A DNA stretch of 64,000 nt from NCBI GenBank assembly GCA_030432235.1, contig JAUIHT010000001.1, forward strand, positions 1,650,872 to 1,714,871, given 5' to 3'. A model generated the notes under the pieces. It did not search any database and was not told the origin of the DNA. It saw only the letters and a list, made by a program, of their open reading frames with translations. The stretch is from Verrucomicrobiia bacterium (lineage in GTDB: Bacteria; Verrucomicrobiota; Verrucomicrobiia; Opitutales; Cerasicoccaceae). A program made the translations under genes and the position numbers. Shown in pieces: positions 27,346-36,061 of the stretch (the stretch's first letter is position 1; every line of letters begins with the position of its first letter).

Positions 27346-29766
27346 GTGTCTTTTCGCCTGAAACACTTTTTTGCCGCCTGCCTCTGTGGTTGGCTGGTTG
27401 GGATTGGTATCCTCGAAGCCTCTCCGCGTCGGCCTGAGCTGCCCGCGGGCACGTTGCTCGGTACACCGGGCATGCAGTTGGGGCCGATATACTATGCGGC
27501 GGATGCCAACAAACAGGAGATTGATGCCGCCAACGATCTGGCTGCTGTCCTGGGGCGCATCACCGGCACGGAGTGGCCCGTGCAAGCCGAGCCCGAGCGT
27601 GTGATGCCAGCCGGTATCTTTGTGGGCAACACCATTGCCGCAGCGGCGGAGATAGCCCTGGTGCCTGCGCCGAGTCGCCTGCCGGACGATGCCGCGGTGG
27701 CCCGTGTGGAGATGTCGCAGACCTTCCGGGTCAAGGTGAGTTCCCACCGGGTTACCCTGGACGGGGCCACGCCGGAGGCGACCGTGCTCGCCGTGTACTG
27801 GTTCCTGCAAAACGCCGTCGGTGTGCATTGGTTTATCCCTGGTGAGCTCGGTGAAGAACTGCCAGCCTCGCCGCGCATTCGCCTGACACGCATGGACCGC
27901 ACGATCACGCCGTCGTTCTATAACCGCACGCTCCTTGGGGCCTCGCAGATGCCCGGCGGGGAGGTTTGGGCGCGGAGGAATCTCCTGACGCGGAGGTGGA
28001 ATTTCAACCACGCGTTGCACAACATCGTTACATCGGACCTTTTCGAGTCCAAGCCCCATTGGTTTTCCCGGGTCAAAGGCAAGCTCGCTCCGACCAGTGG
28101 CGGGCGCGGGCTAAACCCCAACTTGGCCGAGCCGGAGCTGGCGCGCTTCGTGGCGAAGGAGGCGGTCACTTTCTTCAAGAAAAACCCGGACCAGACGACC
28201 TTCTCTATCAGTATCACGGACAACATCAATTTTGATGAATCGCCTGAGACCCTGGAGATCGTGACACCTTTCCGCTTTTTCCGGAATCGTCCGGACTATT
28301 CCGATTTGATCTTTGGATTCGCCAACCGCGTGGCCGGGGACATCTGGCCGTGGGCCGAAGACGGCTCCCTCGACCTGGAGGATACTCCGCTTGAGGCACA
28401 GGATAAGTACCTGGGCTCGCTGGCCTACTACTGGGCGGAGAACGTACCGTCCTTTCCGGTCCATCCGCGTGTGATTCCTTACCTGACCTCCGACCGTGCT
28501 CAATGGTACAGCGAGGACTATCGCGAGCAGGACAAGGCGCTGATCAAGGCCTGGTGTGAGGCTGGCCCGGAAATCGTCGGCACCTGGGATTACTACGAGG
28601 GCGGTCCGTACTTCGTGCCGCGTTGCTTCACCGGTATCGTGGCCGAGAGCATCCCCTTCCTTCATGACGCCGGAGTGCGTGCCTTCTTCGCCGAAGGCAG
28701 GCCTCACTGGGGCTTCGACGCCCCGCGCTTCTGGCTGGCCGCGCAGTTGCTTTCTGATGCAAAGCAAGACCCAGACACTTTATTGAACGAGTTTTATCGT
28801 GGCTACTTCGGGGAAGCGGCCGGGCCTATGAGTTCCTTTTATGAACAGTGTGAGAGGCAATGGATGGCCCAGGAGGGGCCGGTGCGCTGGCTCAAGTACT
28901 ACAGGATGCCCTCGCAGGCCGAGCTTTTCCCCATGCCGGTCTGGGAAGAACTCGGCGACCTTCTGGCGGAAGCCGAGGCGCTGGCCGAATCCCCCCGCGT
29001 CCAGGAGCGCTTGGCTCTGGTGCGCGAGAACTATGACTACAGCCGGGCCGCCTGCTCCCTGTACTTTGCCTGGAAGGAAAAGATGCTTAGCGGTCTCGGG
29101 GATAAGGCTCTCGAGCGGGCACGTGAGGCTTTCGCGGCTCTGCCGGAGATTGCCGAGATACGGAAGGACGGAATGCAGGCCATCCTCCTGGAGGCAACCG
29201 AGGCTCCGCCTGCACCGGCGCCGGGTAACGCAGACACGCTCTTCCGGGAGGACTTTGAAAAGCCTCTGTTTGACGGAGACGACCAACCCTCCGAGGCGCT
29301 CTTTTTCCGCGGAGGTTCCTTTCGCGATGGCTGGCGCACAACGTCCTTTCACAACGATACGTTTACTTTCCAGCGCGGCGCTGCTTTTGCCGCGACAGGG
29401 CAGGGAGGCATCCGGCTGGAAGGGGCCAGCGTTTTTACCCTTTTTCAGATGGAGGCGGCTACCCCGGGCTCCATGATTGAAGCTCAATTGAGCTATCGCG
29501 GAAAAGTTTCACCCGGCTCACGTATTGCCCTGGCGATGTTCTGGCTGGATGCCGGCGGCAAGAATATCGGCCAGGCGGACGAGGTGGATATCCCCGTGGG
29601 GGAACATAGCGACTGGCGTGTACTGGCCGAGCGTGCGGAGGTGCCAGAGGGTGCTGAGTGGCTGTACCTGAGCTTACGCGTGCAGGAGCAGATGCCCGGC
29701 GACTTCCTTGAGCTGGATGATTTTCTGGTGAGTGAGTGGAAGGAAGCGGAAGCGGTGCAGCCATGA
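27346..29766 (+). CDS. secreted DUF4838 protein, glycoside-hydrolase-like
   Basis: 806 residues starting at GTG immediately after the previous stop. N-terminal signal-type segment (residues about 6-26), then an alpha-glucuronidase-like N-terminal domain (about 40-170) and a DUF4838 region (about 170-520) with WNFNHALHNIV, FSISITDN and GTWDYYEGGPYFVPR. The C-terminal 190 residues read as a beta-sandwich, possibly a carbohydrate-binding module. DUF4838 proteins are frequent in Verrucomicrobiota and Planctomycetota and are thought to process polysaccharides. Position inside a synthesis operon suggests editing or turnover of the exported glycan. Confidence 0.8.
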   Translation: MSFRLKHFFAACLCGWLVGIGILEASPRRPELPAGTLLGTPGMQLGPIYYAADANKQEIDAANDLAAVLGRITGTEWPVQAEPERVMPAGIFVGNTIAAAAEIALVPAPSRLPDDAAVARVEMSQTFRVKVSSHRVTLDGATPEATVLAVYWFLQNAVGVHWFIPGELGEELPASPRIRLTRMDRTITPSFYNRTLLGASQMPGGEVWARRNLLTRRWNFNHALHNIVTSDLFESKPHWFSRVKGKLAPTSGGRGLNPNLAEPELARFVAKEAVTFFKKNPDQTTFSISITDNINFDESPETLEIVTPFRFFRNRPDYSDLIFGFANRVAGDIWPWAEDGSLDLEDTPLEAQDKYLGSLAYYWAENVPSFPVHPRVIPYLTSDRAQWYSEDYREQDKALIKAWCEAGPEIVGTWDYYEGGPYFVPRCFTGIVAESIPFLHDAGVRAFFAEGRPHWGFDAPRFWLAAQLLSDAKQDPDTLLNEFYRGYFGEAAGPMSSFYEQCERQWMAQEGPVRWLKYYRMPSQAELFPMPVWEELGDLLAEAEALAESPRVQERLALVRENYDYSRAACSLYFAWKEKMLSGLGDKALERAREAFAALPEIAEIRKDGMQAILLEATEAPPAPAPGNADTLFREDFEKPLFDGDDQPSEALFFRGGSFRDGWRTTSFHNDTFTFQRGAAFAATGQGGIRLEGASVFTLFQMEAATPGSMIEAQLSYRGKVSPGSRIALAMFWLDAGGKNIGQADEVDIPVGEHSDWRVLAERAEVPEGAEWLYLSLRVQEQMPGDFLELDDFLVSEWKEAEAVQP

Positions 29767-30359
29767 AACGACTCTTCGACGTGGTTGTCAGCGCGTCTCT
29801 CCTAATGCTGCTCTCGCCGTTGCTCGTTTTGGTTGCCCTCATGGTTTTATGGCGATTGGGCAGCCCGGTGTTCTTCCGTCAGGAGCGTGCGGGCCTGAGC
29901 GGGAAGCCGTTTGCGATTCTGAAATTTCGCACCATGTCGGACGCCTGCGACGCCGCAGGGCAGCCCTTGCCCGATGCCGAGCGCCTGACGCCGCTGGGGC
30001 GCTTTTTGCGAACCACCAGCCTCGACGAGTTGCCGGAGCTGTGGAACGTCCTGTGCGGCCAAATGAGCCTGGTCGGGCCGCGTCCGCTACCGGTGCGCTA
30101 TCTACCGCGCTACAGCCCGCAACAAGCACGCCGTCACGAGGTGCCGCCTGGTATCACCGGCTGGGCGCAGGTCAATGGCCGCAATGCGCAGACATGGGAG
30201 CGCCGCTTCGAGCTGGACCTGTGGTACGTGGAAAACCGCAGCTTCGCGCTCGATATAAAAATCCTCTTCCTGACCGCATTCAAGGTGCTCAAGCGCGAGG
30301 GCATCAGCGCCGAAGGCGAGGCCACGATGCAGGAGTTCATGGGAAGCGAGGGTAGCTAG
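29763..30359 (+). CDS. polyprenyl-phosphate sugar-1-phosphate transferase (PglC/WbaP catalytic-domain type)
   Basis: 198 residues from the ATG at 29763 (4-bp overlap with the DUF4838 gene). Single re-entrant N-terminal hydrophobic helix MKRLFDVVVSASLLMLLSPL, then VFFRQERAGLSGKPFAILKFRTM with the family KxRTM, TSLDELPELWNVLCGQMSLVGPRP with the catalytic Asp-Glu, and ITGWAQVNGRN. The length is that of the minimal monotopic phosphoglycosyltransferases (PglC). It loads the first sugar phosphate on undecaprenyl phosphate. The aminotransferase and NeuD/PglD-like genes nearby suggest an amino sugar such as a bacillosamine-type donor. Confidence 0.9.
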   Translation: MKRLFDVVVSASLLMLLSPLLVLVALMVLWRLGSPVFFRQERAGLSGKPFAILKFRTMSDACDAAGQPLPDAERLTPLGRFLRTTSLDELPELWNVLCGQMSLVGPRPLPVRYLPRYSPQQARRHEVPPGITGWAQVNGRNAQTWERRFELDLWYVENRSFALDIKILFLTAFKVLKREGISAEGEATMQEFMGSEGS

Positions 30360-32533
30360 CTGCCCACAACCTCGATGTGCGTTTCGGGAATAACGAGCGC
30401 GTCGAGGGCAGCGAAAAATTTCTGGGCGTCAACGTCGGTTCCGGCGGGAGCGAAGCCCAGTTTGGGAAACAGATCGGCCACGAGTCCGTTTTTAGCGGTA
30501 GGGATGAAGCGCCCTTCCAGCTCGGTGGCTCCATCGTCCCGGGCGGCCTGAGCGAGGGTGTGTAGCATCAGTGCTTCCACGCCGCGTCCAAGCACACGGC
30601 AGCTCATCAGCCAGGTGTCGATGTACCAGCGGGCAGGCTCACGCCGCGCGATAATAACGCCCACCAGACCGCTGTCGCCGAAGCGGTCACTGAGACGGAC
30701 ACTGCAAGTCCAGTAGTCGGGCGAAGCCATGAGGGCTTTGACCTCCTCGCGGGAATAGCGCCGTGTCGTGAGGTTGAACTGGTTCGTCTTGTTGATGAGC
30801 TGAACGATGCGGTCGAGGTCTGCATCGTTAAAGGGTCGTAACGTGGCCTCCATGCGCAATTGCCGCAGATAATCCGTCAGGCTACCGGTGGCTGTCTGGA
30901 GGGACTGTCGCTCGCGATTGGCCTGGTAGTCGGCGTGCCGTTGCTGGTCCTCGGTGGATAAAGTCAGGGCTTCGAAGTGATGCCCCGCTTGCAGGGCCTG
31001 GAGGAAATCTTCCGGCCTTGGCGGCAGCTCGACCACCGCTACGGCGGTAGCCTGTGTGCGTACCTGGGCACGTTCGGCGGGGTTGTCATCGAGCAGCACG
31101 AAGGAGTCGAGTCCGAGGTTAAGCTCCTCGGCGGCCTGGCGCAGGTTGTGCGTTTTGTCCTCCCAGTTGGCGCGGAAGCTGGCGAAGTCTTCCAGTTTCA
31201 GAATCATGTCTTCGCCCTGCTCGAAGGGCAATTTTGCGTCGGCCTCGTTGTTTTTGGAGACGACTACCAGGAGGATGCCGCGCTCCTTCAGCTCGGCGGC
31301 GTAGCGGCGGATATCCGCGAAGGCCTCGCCGACGGCGGATGGCGGCCCGGTCTTGATGCCCTGCAGACCGTCCTCTCCAATGACGCCCTGCCAGAGGGTG
31401 TTATCCAGATCGAGGGCGAGTACCTTGGCGCTGAGGCCGAGCGCGGTGCGTATGAGCGCCAGATAGTGTTCGCAAAGCAAGGGCAGGGCGTCGGCGGCGG
31501 GGTACTGTTTCGCACCGTACCAGCCGACCGCGTCGAACCACGCGCGCTTCCCGAACTCGCCCGCGATGTGGTCGAAGTCGACGAAGAGGACACCAGCCGG
31601 CGCGGATCCGAGCAGCTGCTCGTTCAAGCGTCGCAGCAGGCGTGCCCGCCCGCCGGGGTGGCGTCCACTGAGAGACCCGGCGGAGTCGACCACGGGCACG
31701 TCGAAGTTGTGCTGCAGGATGGTGCAGGGGTGCTTCTCCATGAGGGGGCCCCAGAGATTTTTCCAATGCTCAACCACGGCGTCGAGGGCGGTTTCCGGGT
31801 CTTCGCTGATAGGCGGCAGCCCGGCGTCGCGCCAGTTGGTGGCGATGATGACGAAGTCCGGCGCGAAAGCATACAGGCCCGAGCCCGGGTTTAAAATCTC
31901 CTGTGGGATTTGCCCGAAGGGAGCCTCGTAGCAATCGATATTGAGGCCGCTTCGCAGGCCGAGCACTTGCAGGATCGGCAGAAGCAGGCTGGTAGTGCTG
32001 GAACCCAGCACGGCTACTTTGATCGTCCGCGCGTCCGGGGGAGGCGACTTCTTTTGCAGACGATGAAGCATGCGCGCTGCCCGCGACAGGAATGCATACT
32101 CTTCGCAGTTTCCGACCGCCGCGCGCAGATGCCGGTAAGCCTCCTCCGGATGCTCGCTGAGCCGGGCCAGCGCGAGGTGGGCTGTGGCGAGATCGTCGAT
32201 CGACAGGCTGGCCAGTTGCGTCCAGAAGTCCGTGGCGAGCTCGTTCTTCCCGCACCGCTGGCAGGTTTCCGCGAGGAGTCGGAGGCCAAATGGAGAGCGC
32301 CGCACGTCCTGCTCTTGTTGCCATTGCTGCCAGAGCGGGTCTTCCAGCAGTTGTCTTTTCTCGAGCTCGATCAAGACCTGCGAGACCAGCTTTTCGGAAG
32401 CGGTTTCGATACGCTCGATGCAGTCGCGCAGCAAGCACATGAAGGCATCGTCGGGGCAAGTCCTGAGAAAGGTCGCTGCGGTATCGACGTCGATCCACTG
32501 CGGGTCTGCATAGCTTTGCCGGGGAGTGCTCAT
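30356..32533 (-). CDS. FkbH-like multidomain HAD protein
   Basis: 725 residues. Domain order: helical TPR-like N-terminus (about 1-165), an SGNH/flavodoxin-like segment with VAVLGSSTTSLLLPIL (about 170-370), a HAD-IIIC domain with LALDLDNTLWQGVIGEDG (Asp375 and Asp377) and FVLLDDNPAER, and a GNAT-like C-terminal domain (about 570-720). FkbH proteins dephosphorylate and load 1,3-bisphosphoglycerate on an acyl carrier protein as glyceryl-ACP. The next gene is an ACP, supporting such a role. Its end overlaps the end of the sugar-transferase gene on the other strand by 4 bp. Confidence 0.85.
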   Translation of the reverse strand: MSTPRQSYADPQWIDVDTAATFLRTCPDDAFMCLLRDCIERIETASEKLVSQVLIELEKRQLLEDPLWQQWQQEQDVRRSPFGLRLLAETCQRCGKNELATDFWTQLASLSIDDLATAHLALARLSEHPEEAYRHLRAAVGNCEEYAFLSRAARMLHRLQKKSPPPDARTIKVAVLGSSTTSLLLPILQVLGLRSGLNIDCYEAPFGQIPQEILNPGSGLYAFAPDFVIIATNWRDAGLPPISEDPETALDAVVEHWKNLWGPLMEKHPCTILQHNFDVPVVDSAGSLSGRHPGGRARLLRRLNEQLLGSAPAGVLFVDFDHIAGEFGKRAWFDAVGWYGAKQYPAADALPLLCEHYLALIRTALGLSAKVLALDLDNTLWQGVIGEDGLQGIKTGPPSAVGEAFADIRRYAAELKERGILLVVVSKNNEADAKLPFEQGEDMILKLEDFASFRANWEDKTHNLRQAAEELNLGLDSFVLLDDNPAERAQVRTQATAVAVVELPPRPEDFLQALQAGHHFEALTLSTEDQQRHADYQANRERQSLQTATGSLTDYLRQLRMEATLRPFNDADLDRIVQLINKTNQFNLTTRRYSREEVKALMASPDYWTCSVRLSDRFGDSGLVGVIIARREPARWYIDTWLMSCRVLGRGVEALMLHTLAQAARDDGATELEGRFIPTAKNGLVADLFPKLGFAPAGTDVDAQKFFAALDALVIPETHIEVVGS

Positions 32534-32550
32534 GCGGAAATGTCAGCCGC

Positions 32551-32775
32551 TCATGCGGGCAGTTGTTCCAGGATGTCTTTCACTTTGCGAATGGAGCCCA
32601 CGGCGTCGGACGGCAGGCGGGTATTGAAAGCGTTTTCAGCCGCCAGAACAATCTGCACGGTGGCAACCGAATCCCAGTCCTCGTGATCGGCCATGGAGAA
32701 CTCCTCGCTGATCGTCAGCGTGGGCTCGTCGAGGATGTCGCGGAAAATTTCCTGAAGGCGTAGCAGGTTGTCCAT
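32551..32775 (-). CDS. acyl carrier protein
   Basis: 74 residues, acidic, four-helix ACP length. DWDSVATVQIV contains the phosphopantetheine attachment Ser36 in the D-S-V/L context. Lies between the FkbH-like gene and a VOC gene on the same strand; it is the probable acceptor for the FkbH-loaded acyl group. A second ACP is encoded at 35101-35343. Confidence 0.88.
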   Translation of the reverse strand: MDNLLRLQEIFRDILDEPTLTISEEFSMADHEDWDSVATVQIVLAAENAFNTRLPSDAVGSIRKVKDILEQLPA

Positions 32776-32795
32776 GTATGTGGCGGTATGCTTGT

Positions 32796-33269
32796 TTAGC
32801 GAAGGGATTGGGCCAGATGAGCTGACGATAGAGGAGGCTGGCCTGCTTCAACAAGCTCGAAGAGGTAGCCGCCGGCATCCATGACCCAGGCGATGCGCCG
32901 GCCCGGAAAGGCTTGGGCAGGGACGGGCTCGGAGACGATAAACAGGCCGGCCTGCCGGAGGCTTTTCAATACGGTCTCGATGTTCTCCACTTCGTAGCAG
33001 AGGTGGTGCAGGCGGATTTTCTTTGCCAGGGCGTTTTGAAGCTTACTGTCCGATCCGTCAGGCGAAACCAGTTCGAGCCAATGGCTTTCGCCGGGTAGCC
33101 TCAGGAACTGCACGCGGGCGGTCTGCGTGGGGTCTTCGATGACGTCGCTCTCGACTTGATAGCCGAAGCTGTGCTGCCAATGCTCCGCGGCGGCGGTGAT
33201 GTCGGCCACCAGGTAACCGATGTGGTGAAGCCGGCCGACGGGAGGCATGGTGGCGTCTGGATGTTCCAT
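32796..33269 (-). CDS. VOC (glyoxalase/methylmalonyl-CoA epimerase-like) protein
   Basis: 157 residues. Two vicinal-oxygen-chelate beta-alpha-beta-beta-beta repeats: HIGYLVADITAAAEHW at residue about 15 and HLCYEVENIETVLKSL at about 90; the final GYLFELVE supplies the last metal-binding Glu. Resembles methylmalonyl-CoA epimerase-like proteins often found with FkbH-type ACP modules. One-base overlap with the ketoreductase gene. Reaction unknown. Confidence 0.8.
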   Translation of the reverse strand: MEHPDATMPPVGRLHHIGYLVADITAAAEHWQHSFGYQVESDVIEDPTQTARVQFLRLPGESHWLELVSPDGSDSKLQNALAKKIRLHHLCYEVENIETVLKSLRQAGLFIVSEPVPAQAFPGRRIAWVMDAGGYLFELVEAGQPPLSSAHLAQSLR

Positions 33270-34021
33270 CAGTGGATGGTTAGGCCTCCGTCGACGACGA
33301 GGTTGGCCCCGGTGATTTTCCGGCTGTCCTCGGAGAGCAGGTAGGTAGCTGCCGCTGCGACATCGGCTGGCTCGCTGATGCCGATAAGGTGAGCGTTCTC
33401 GATGGCCTGCCTGCGTTCGTCGGACAGTTGGCTTAAAAAGGCTTCGCTTTGTGGCGTACGCACCACTCCGGGGCTGATTACGTTCAGCCGGATATGACGC
33501 GGGGCCAGCTCGACCGCCAGCGAGCGTCCGGCTGAAATGAGTCCTCCCTTGGCCGCACTGTAGGCAGCGGTGCCGCTTTCGCCCTGAAGCGCGGCGGCAG
33601 AGGAAAGCCAGACGATGGCTGCTCCTGTTGCCGGTGCTACCTTTCCGAATACGTAGGCCTTGGTGACGGCTATGCTGCCACCGATCTGGCTGGTTAGCAT
33701 TTCCGTGAGGGCAGCATTGTTGGTGACCTTCAGTGGACGCAGCCAGTGAATGCCCGCGCAGTGCGCCAGTCCGTCGATGGTTTCTACGGTTTCACGTAGC
33801 TCTTTGAAAAGTGCCTTCAGCGCATCCTCGTCGGTCACGTCGCAGGACCGGCTCAGGTGCCTCTCGCCGGGCAGGGATGCGCATGCGGCTTGCAGGCGCT
33901 CGCTATCCCGAGCGACCAGTACGATGCGGCTGCCTTCCTCCGCCAGGCGGGTGGCGGTGGCGAGCCCAATGCCGGAAGAGGCCCCGGTGACCAGGTAACA
34001 TTTATTCTTCAGTCCCCGCAT
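33269..34021 (-). CDS. 3-oxoacyl-ACP reductase-like SDR
   Basis: 250 residues from the ATG at 34021 (a longer reading from TTG at 34057 runs deeper into the next gene). Classical SDR: TGASSGIG (residues 12-19), NNA-type strand replaced by HCAG, Ser140/Ser141, and Tyr154-x3-Lys158 (YSAAK). C-terminal ITGANLVVDGGLT is typical of FabG. Sits beside a KAS III and two ACPs, which fits reduction of a short 3-ketoacyl-ACP. Confidence 0.87.
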   Translation of the reverse strand: MRGLKNKCYLVTGASSGIGLATATRLAEEGSRIVLVARDSERLQAACASLPGERHLSRSCDVTDEDALKALFKELRETVETIDGLAHCAGIHWLRPLKVTNNAALTEMLTSQIGGSIAVTKAYVFGKVAPATGAAIVWLSSAAALQGESGTAAYSAAKGGLISAGRSLAVELAPRHIRLNVISPGVVRTPQSEAFLSQLSDERRQAIENAHLIGISEPADVAAAATYLLSEDSRKITGANLVVDGGLTIH

Positions 34022-35096
34022 GGTCTTCAGGCTGGGCGAATCCAGGATCGTAGTCAATGGGAGCGTCCACCGGGGCAGGCAATTTTTCAGGCCAGCGTAG
34101 CGAGGCCACGCCCCAGGACAGGCCCACGCCGAAGGAGGCGATAAGAGTGCGACTGCCGGGCTTTATGGCTCCCTGCCGCCAGGCTTCGGCCAGCGTAACT
34201 GGAGTGGAGGCGCCGCTGAGGTTGCCAATCTTGTCGATAAAGTAAAAGCGCTTTTCCGGCGGTACTTCGAGGCTGCGGTAGATTTGGTCCATCATGGTTT
34301 TGTTCGCCTGATGAAGGACGACCAGGTCGATGTCATCCATCGTCAGCGACCACTTTTCCAGCGCGCCTTTGATGACTTCGGGCACTTTGTAGATGGAGAA
34401 ATGGAAAACCGCCGGGCCGTTCATGCGCAGGTTCTCGGCGGTACGGATGCAGCCGGCTTCGTCTTCTTCTTCCTTGCAGGTATCGGGACCGGAGGGCTGC
34501 CTCGCGCCGCCGGCGGGGATGATAAGGTTTTCCACGCCCTGGCCATCCGTGCCGAGTTCGACACCCTCAATGCCATTTTCTTCGGCTGCTTCCAGAAGGG
34601 TGGCCGCCGCGCCGTCGCCGTGCAGAGGCACCAGAGCCCGGTCGCCCGGATGGATGACGCCGGTGAGGGCATCGGCGTTGAGCAGGAGGGCCTTGTTCGC
34701 GGTGCCCGCATGTATCATGCTGGAGGCCACGGAGAGCGAATACGGATAACCGCTGCAACCCATGCCTATGTCGAAGGCGGCGCAGGTTTCGGCCAACCCG
34801 AGACGTTGATGCAGCAGGCAGGCGGAGGCGGGGATGCGATAGTCGCCCGTTTGGCTGGTAAATATAAGCAGGTCGATTTCCTCGCGCTTTACTTGATAGC
34901 CATCCAGAAGCGCGCGGGCCGCCTGGGTCGCCAGGTCGACGGCGGTCACTCCGGGCTCGACGACGCGGCGCTCCTCGATGCCGGACATCTTTGTGATGGA
35001 GCGGAGCTTTTTGGGATCGAAGCGCTCTTCCAGATCGGCGTTGGTCAGCCGTTTGGGCGGAAGGCAGTAGTGTAGGGCTGCGATGCGGGCCTGCAT
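34002..35096 (-). CDS. 3-oxoacyl-ACP synthase III (KAS III/FabH-like)
   Basis: 364 residues. Thiolase fold with the complete KAS III triad: Cys114 (GMGCSGYPY), His262 (VLHQANKTM) and Asn292 (GNLSGASTP). The ASFGVGLSWG end is characteristic. An insert of about 25 residues rich in Glu/Lys (about 200-222) precedes the His. Such stand-alone KAS III enzymes in O-antigen loci make short acyl chains (for example 3-hydroxybutyryl) for N- or O-acylation of sugars. Starts 4 bp from the ACP upstream. Confidence 0.9.
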   Translation of the reverse strand: MQARIAALHYCLPPKRLTNADLEERFDPKKLRSITKMSGIEERRVVEPGVTAVDLATQAARALLDGYQVKREEIDLLIFTSQTGDYRIPASACLLHQRLGLAETCAAFDIGMGCSGYPYSLSVASSMIHAGTANKALLLNADALTGVIHPGDRALVPLHGDGAAATLLEAAEENGIEGVELGTDGQGVENLIIPAGGARQPSGPDTCKEEEDEAGCIRTAENLRMNGPAVFHFSIYKVPEVIKGALEKWSLTMDDIDLVVLHQANKTMMDQIYRSLEVPPEKRFYFIDKIGNLSGASTPVTLAEAWRQGAIKPGSRTLIASFGVGLSWGVASLRWPEKLPAPVDAPIDYDPGFAQPEDHAGTEE

Positions 35097-35100
35097 GGGT

Positions 35101-35343
35101 TTAGTCGGTCAATTCCACGCCTTGCTCGAGCGCGATTTTCTCAATATCGCCGTAGGTGTTGAGCTTGGCCGCATCCTGCGGACCCAGCTTGATGCCAGCC
35201 TCTTCGTCCAGTGCAATAATGAGTGAAAGCACGTTGACGGAGTCGTAAGTTTCGAAAGTGGTAAGCTCAACCTCGGCCGACAGGTCTGAGGCTTCGATTT
35301 CCAGCACGTCCGCGACGATTTCCTTGAGTTGGTTGCGTGTCAT
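35101..35343 (-). CDS. acyl carrier protein
   Basis: 80 residues, acidic. TYDSVNVLSLI carries the phosphopantetheine Ser35. Unlike the ACP at 32551-32775 it lies next to KAS III, so the two ACPs may be dedicated to different steps or acyl groups. Overlaps the preceding acyltransferase gene by 4 bp. Confidence 0.88.
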   Translation of the reverse strand: MTRNQLKEIVADVLEIEASDLSAEVELTTFETYDSVNVLSLIIALDEEAGIKLGPQDAAKLNTYGDIEKIALEQGVELTD

Positions 35344-36008
35344 GTCGATTTAGAATTGCGGTAAAGAACGCGCGCGGGGGCGCCGAGGGAGGTGGTGCCC
35401 GGCGGGGTGTCTTTGAGGGCAAAGGCCGCTGCGCTCAAAACGGACCAGGCGCCGAGGCGCACACCGGGAGCGACAACGCCGTTGGAGCCGATGAAGGCTC
35501 CCTCCTCGAGGACACTGGCTCCGGAAACGCGGCCACCGGGGCATACTTGCGCGAAATCGCCGATATGTGAATCATGGCCGATGGTACAGTGTTGGTTGAC
35601 GATCACATGGGCGCCAATCTTGCCGTTGGGAGAAAGAATACAGCCTGCCGCGATGTAGCTGCCCGGGCCGACCTCCGCGTTGGGGGCGGTGATGACGGAG
35701 GGATCGACGACGCTGATAGGTTTCAGGCCCAGGGCATTCGCACGATCGACGATGCTTTTACGATGGACGTTATCGCCAATGCCTCCGATGTAATACGGGG
35801 CCGTTTTCATCGATTCCACGACGCTTTCCAGGCTGCCCAGAATAGGATAGCCATGGAGCGACTGCCCATGCTTGGCGGGGTCGTCGTCACAATAGCCCAG
35901 CGGGATGTATTGCGGGTGAACGGCATTACAGCGGTCCATGACCCAGGCAACCTCCTGAGCGAGGCCTCCGCCTCCCAGGATTAGGACTTCTACGGGGTTA
36001 TGATCCAT
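35340..36008 (-). CDS. NeuD/PglD-family sugar acyltransferase
   Basis: 222 residues. N-terminal nucleotide-sugar-binding Rossmann-like half (VLILGGGGLAQEVAWVMDR) and C-terminal hexapeptide beta-helix (APNAEVGPGSYIAAGCIL, IGAHVIVNQHCTIGHDSHIGD) ending in APARVLYR. NeuD/PglD proteins N- or O-acylate amino or nonulosonic sugars from acyl-CoA or acyl-ACP. The catalytic His is in NQHCTIGHD. Next to the ACP/KAS III module, it is the natural final transferase, with the DegT aminotransferase at 36850 making the amine. Confidence 0.85.
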   Translation of the reverse strand: MDHNPVEVLILGGGGLAQEVAWVMDRCNAVHPQYIPLGYCDDDPAKHGQSLHGYPILGSLESVVESMKTAPYYIGGIGDNVHRKSIVDRANALGLKPISVVDPSVITAPNAEVGPGSYIAAGCILSPNGKIGAHVIVNQHCTIGHDSHIGDFAQVCPGGRVSGASVLEEGAFIGSNGVVAPGVRLGAWSVLSAAAFALKDTPPGTTSLGAPARVLYRNSKST

Positions 36009-36061
36009 GCGGATTGGAGTGGGTTACCGGTTCCGAAAGCGGCAGCGGGGCCCGATCGCGA

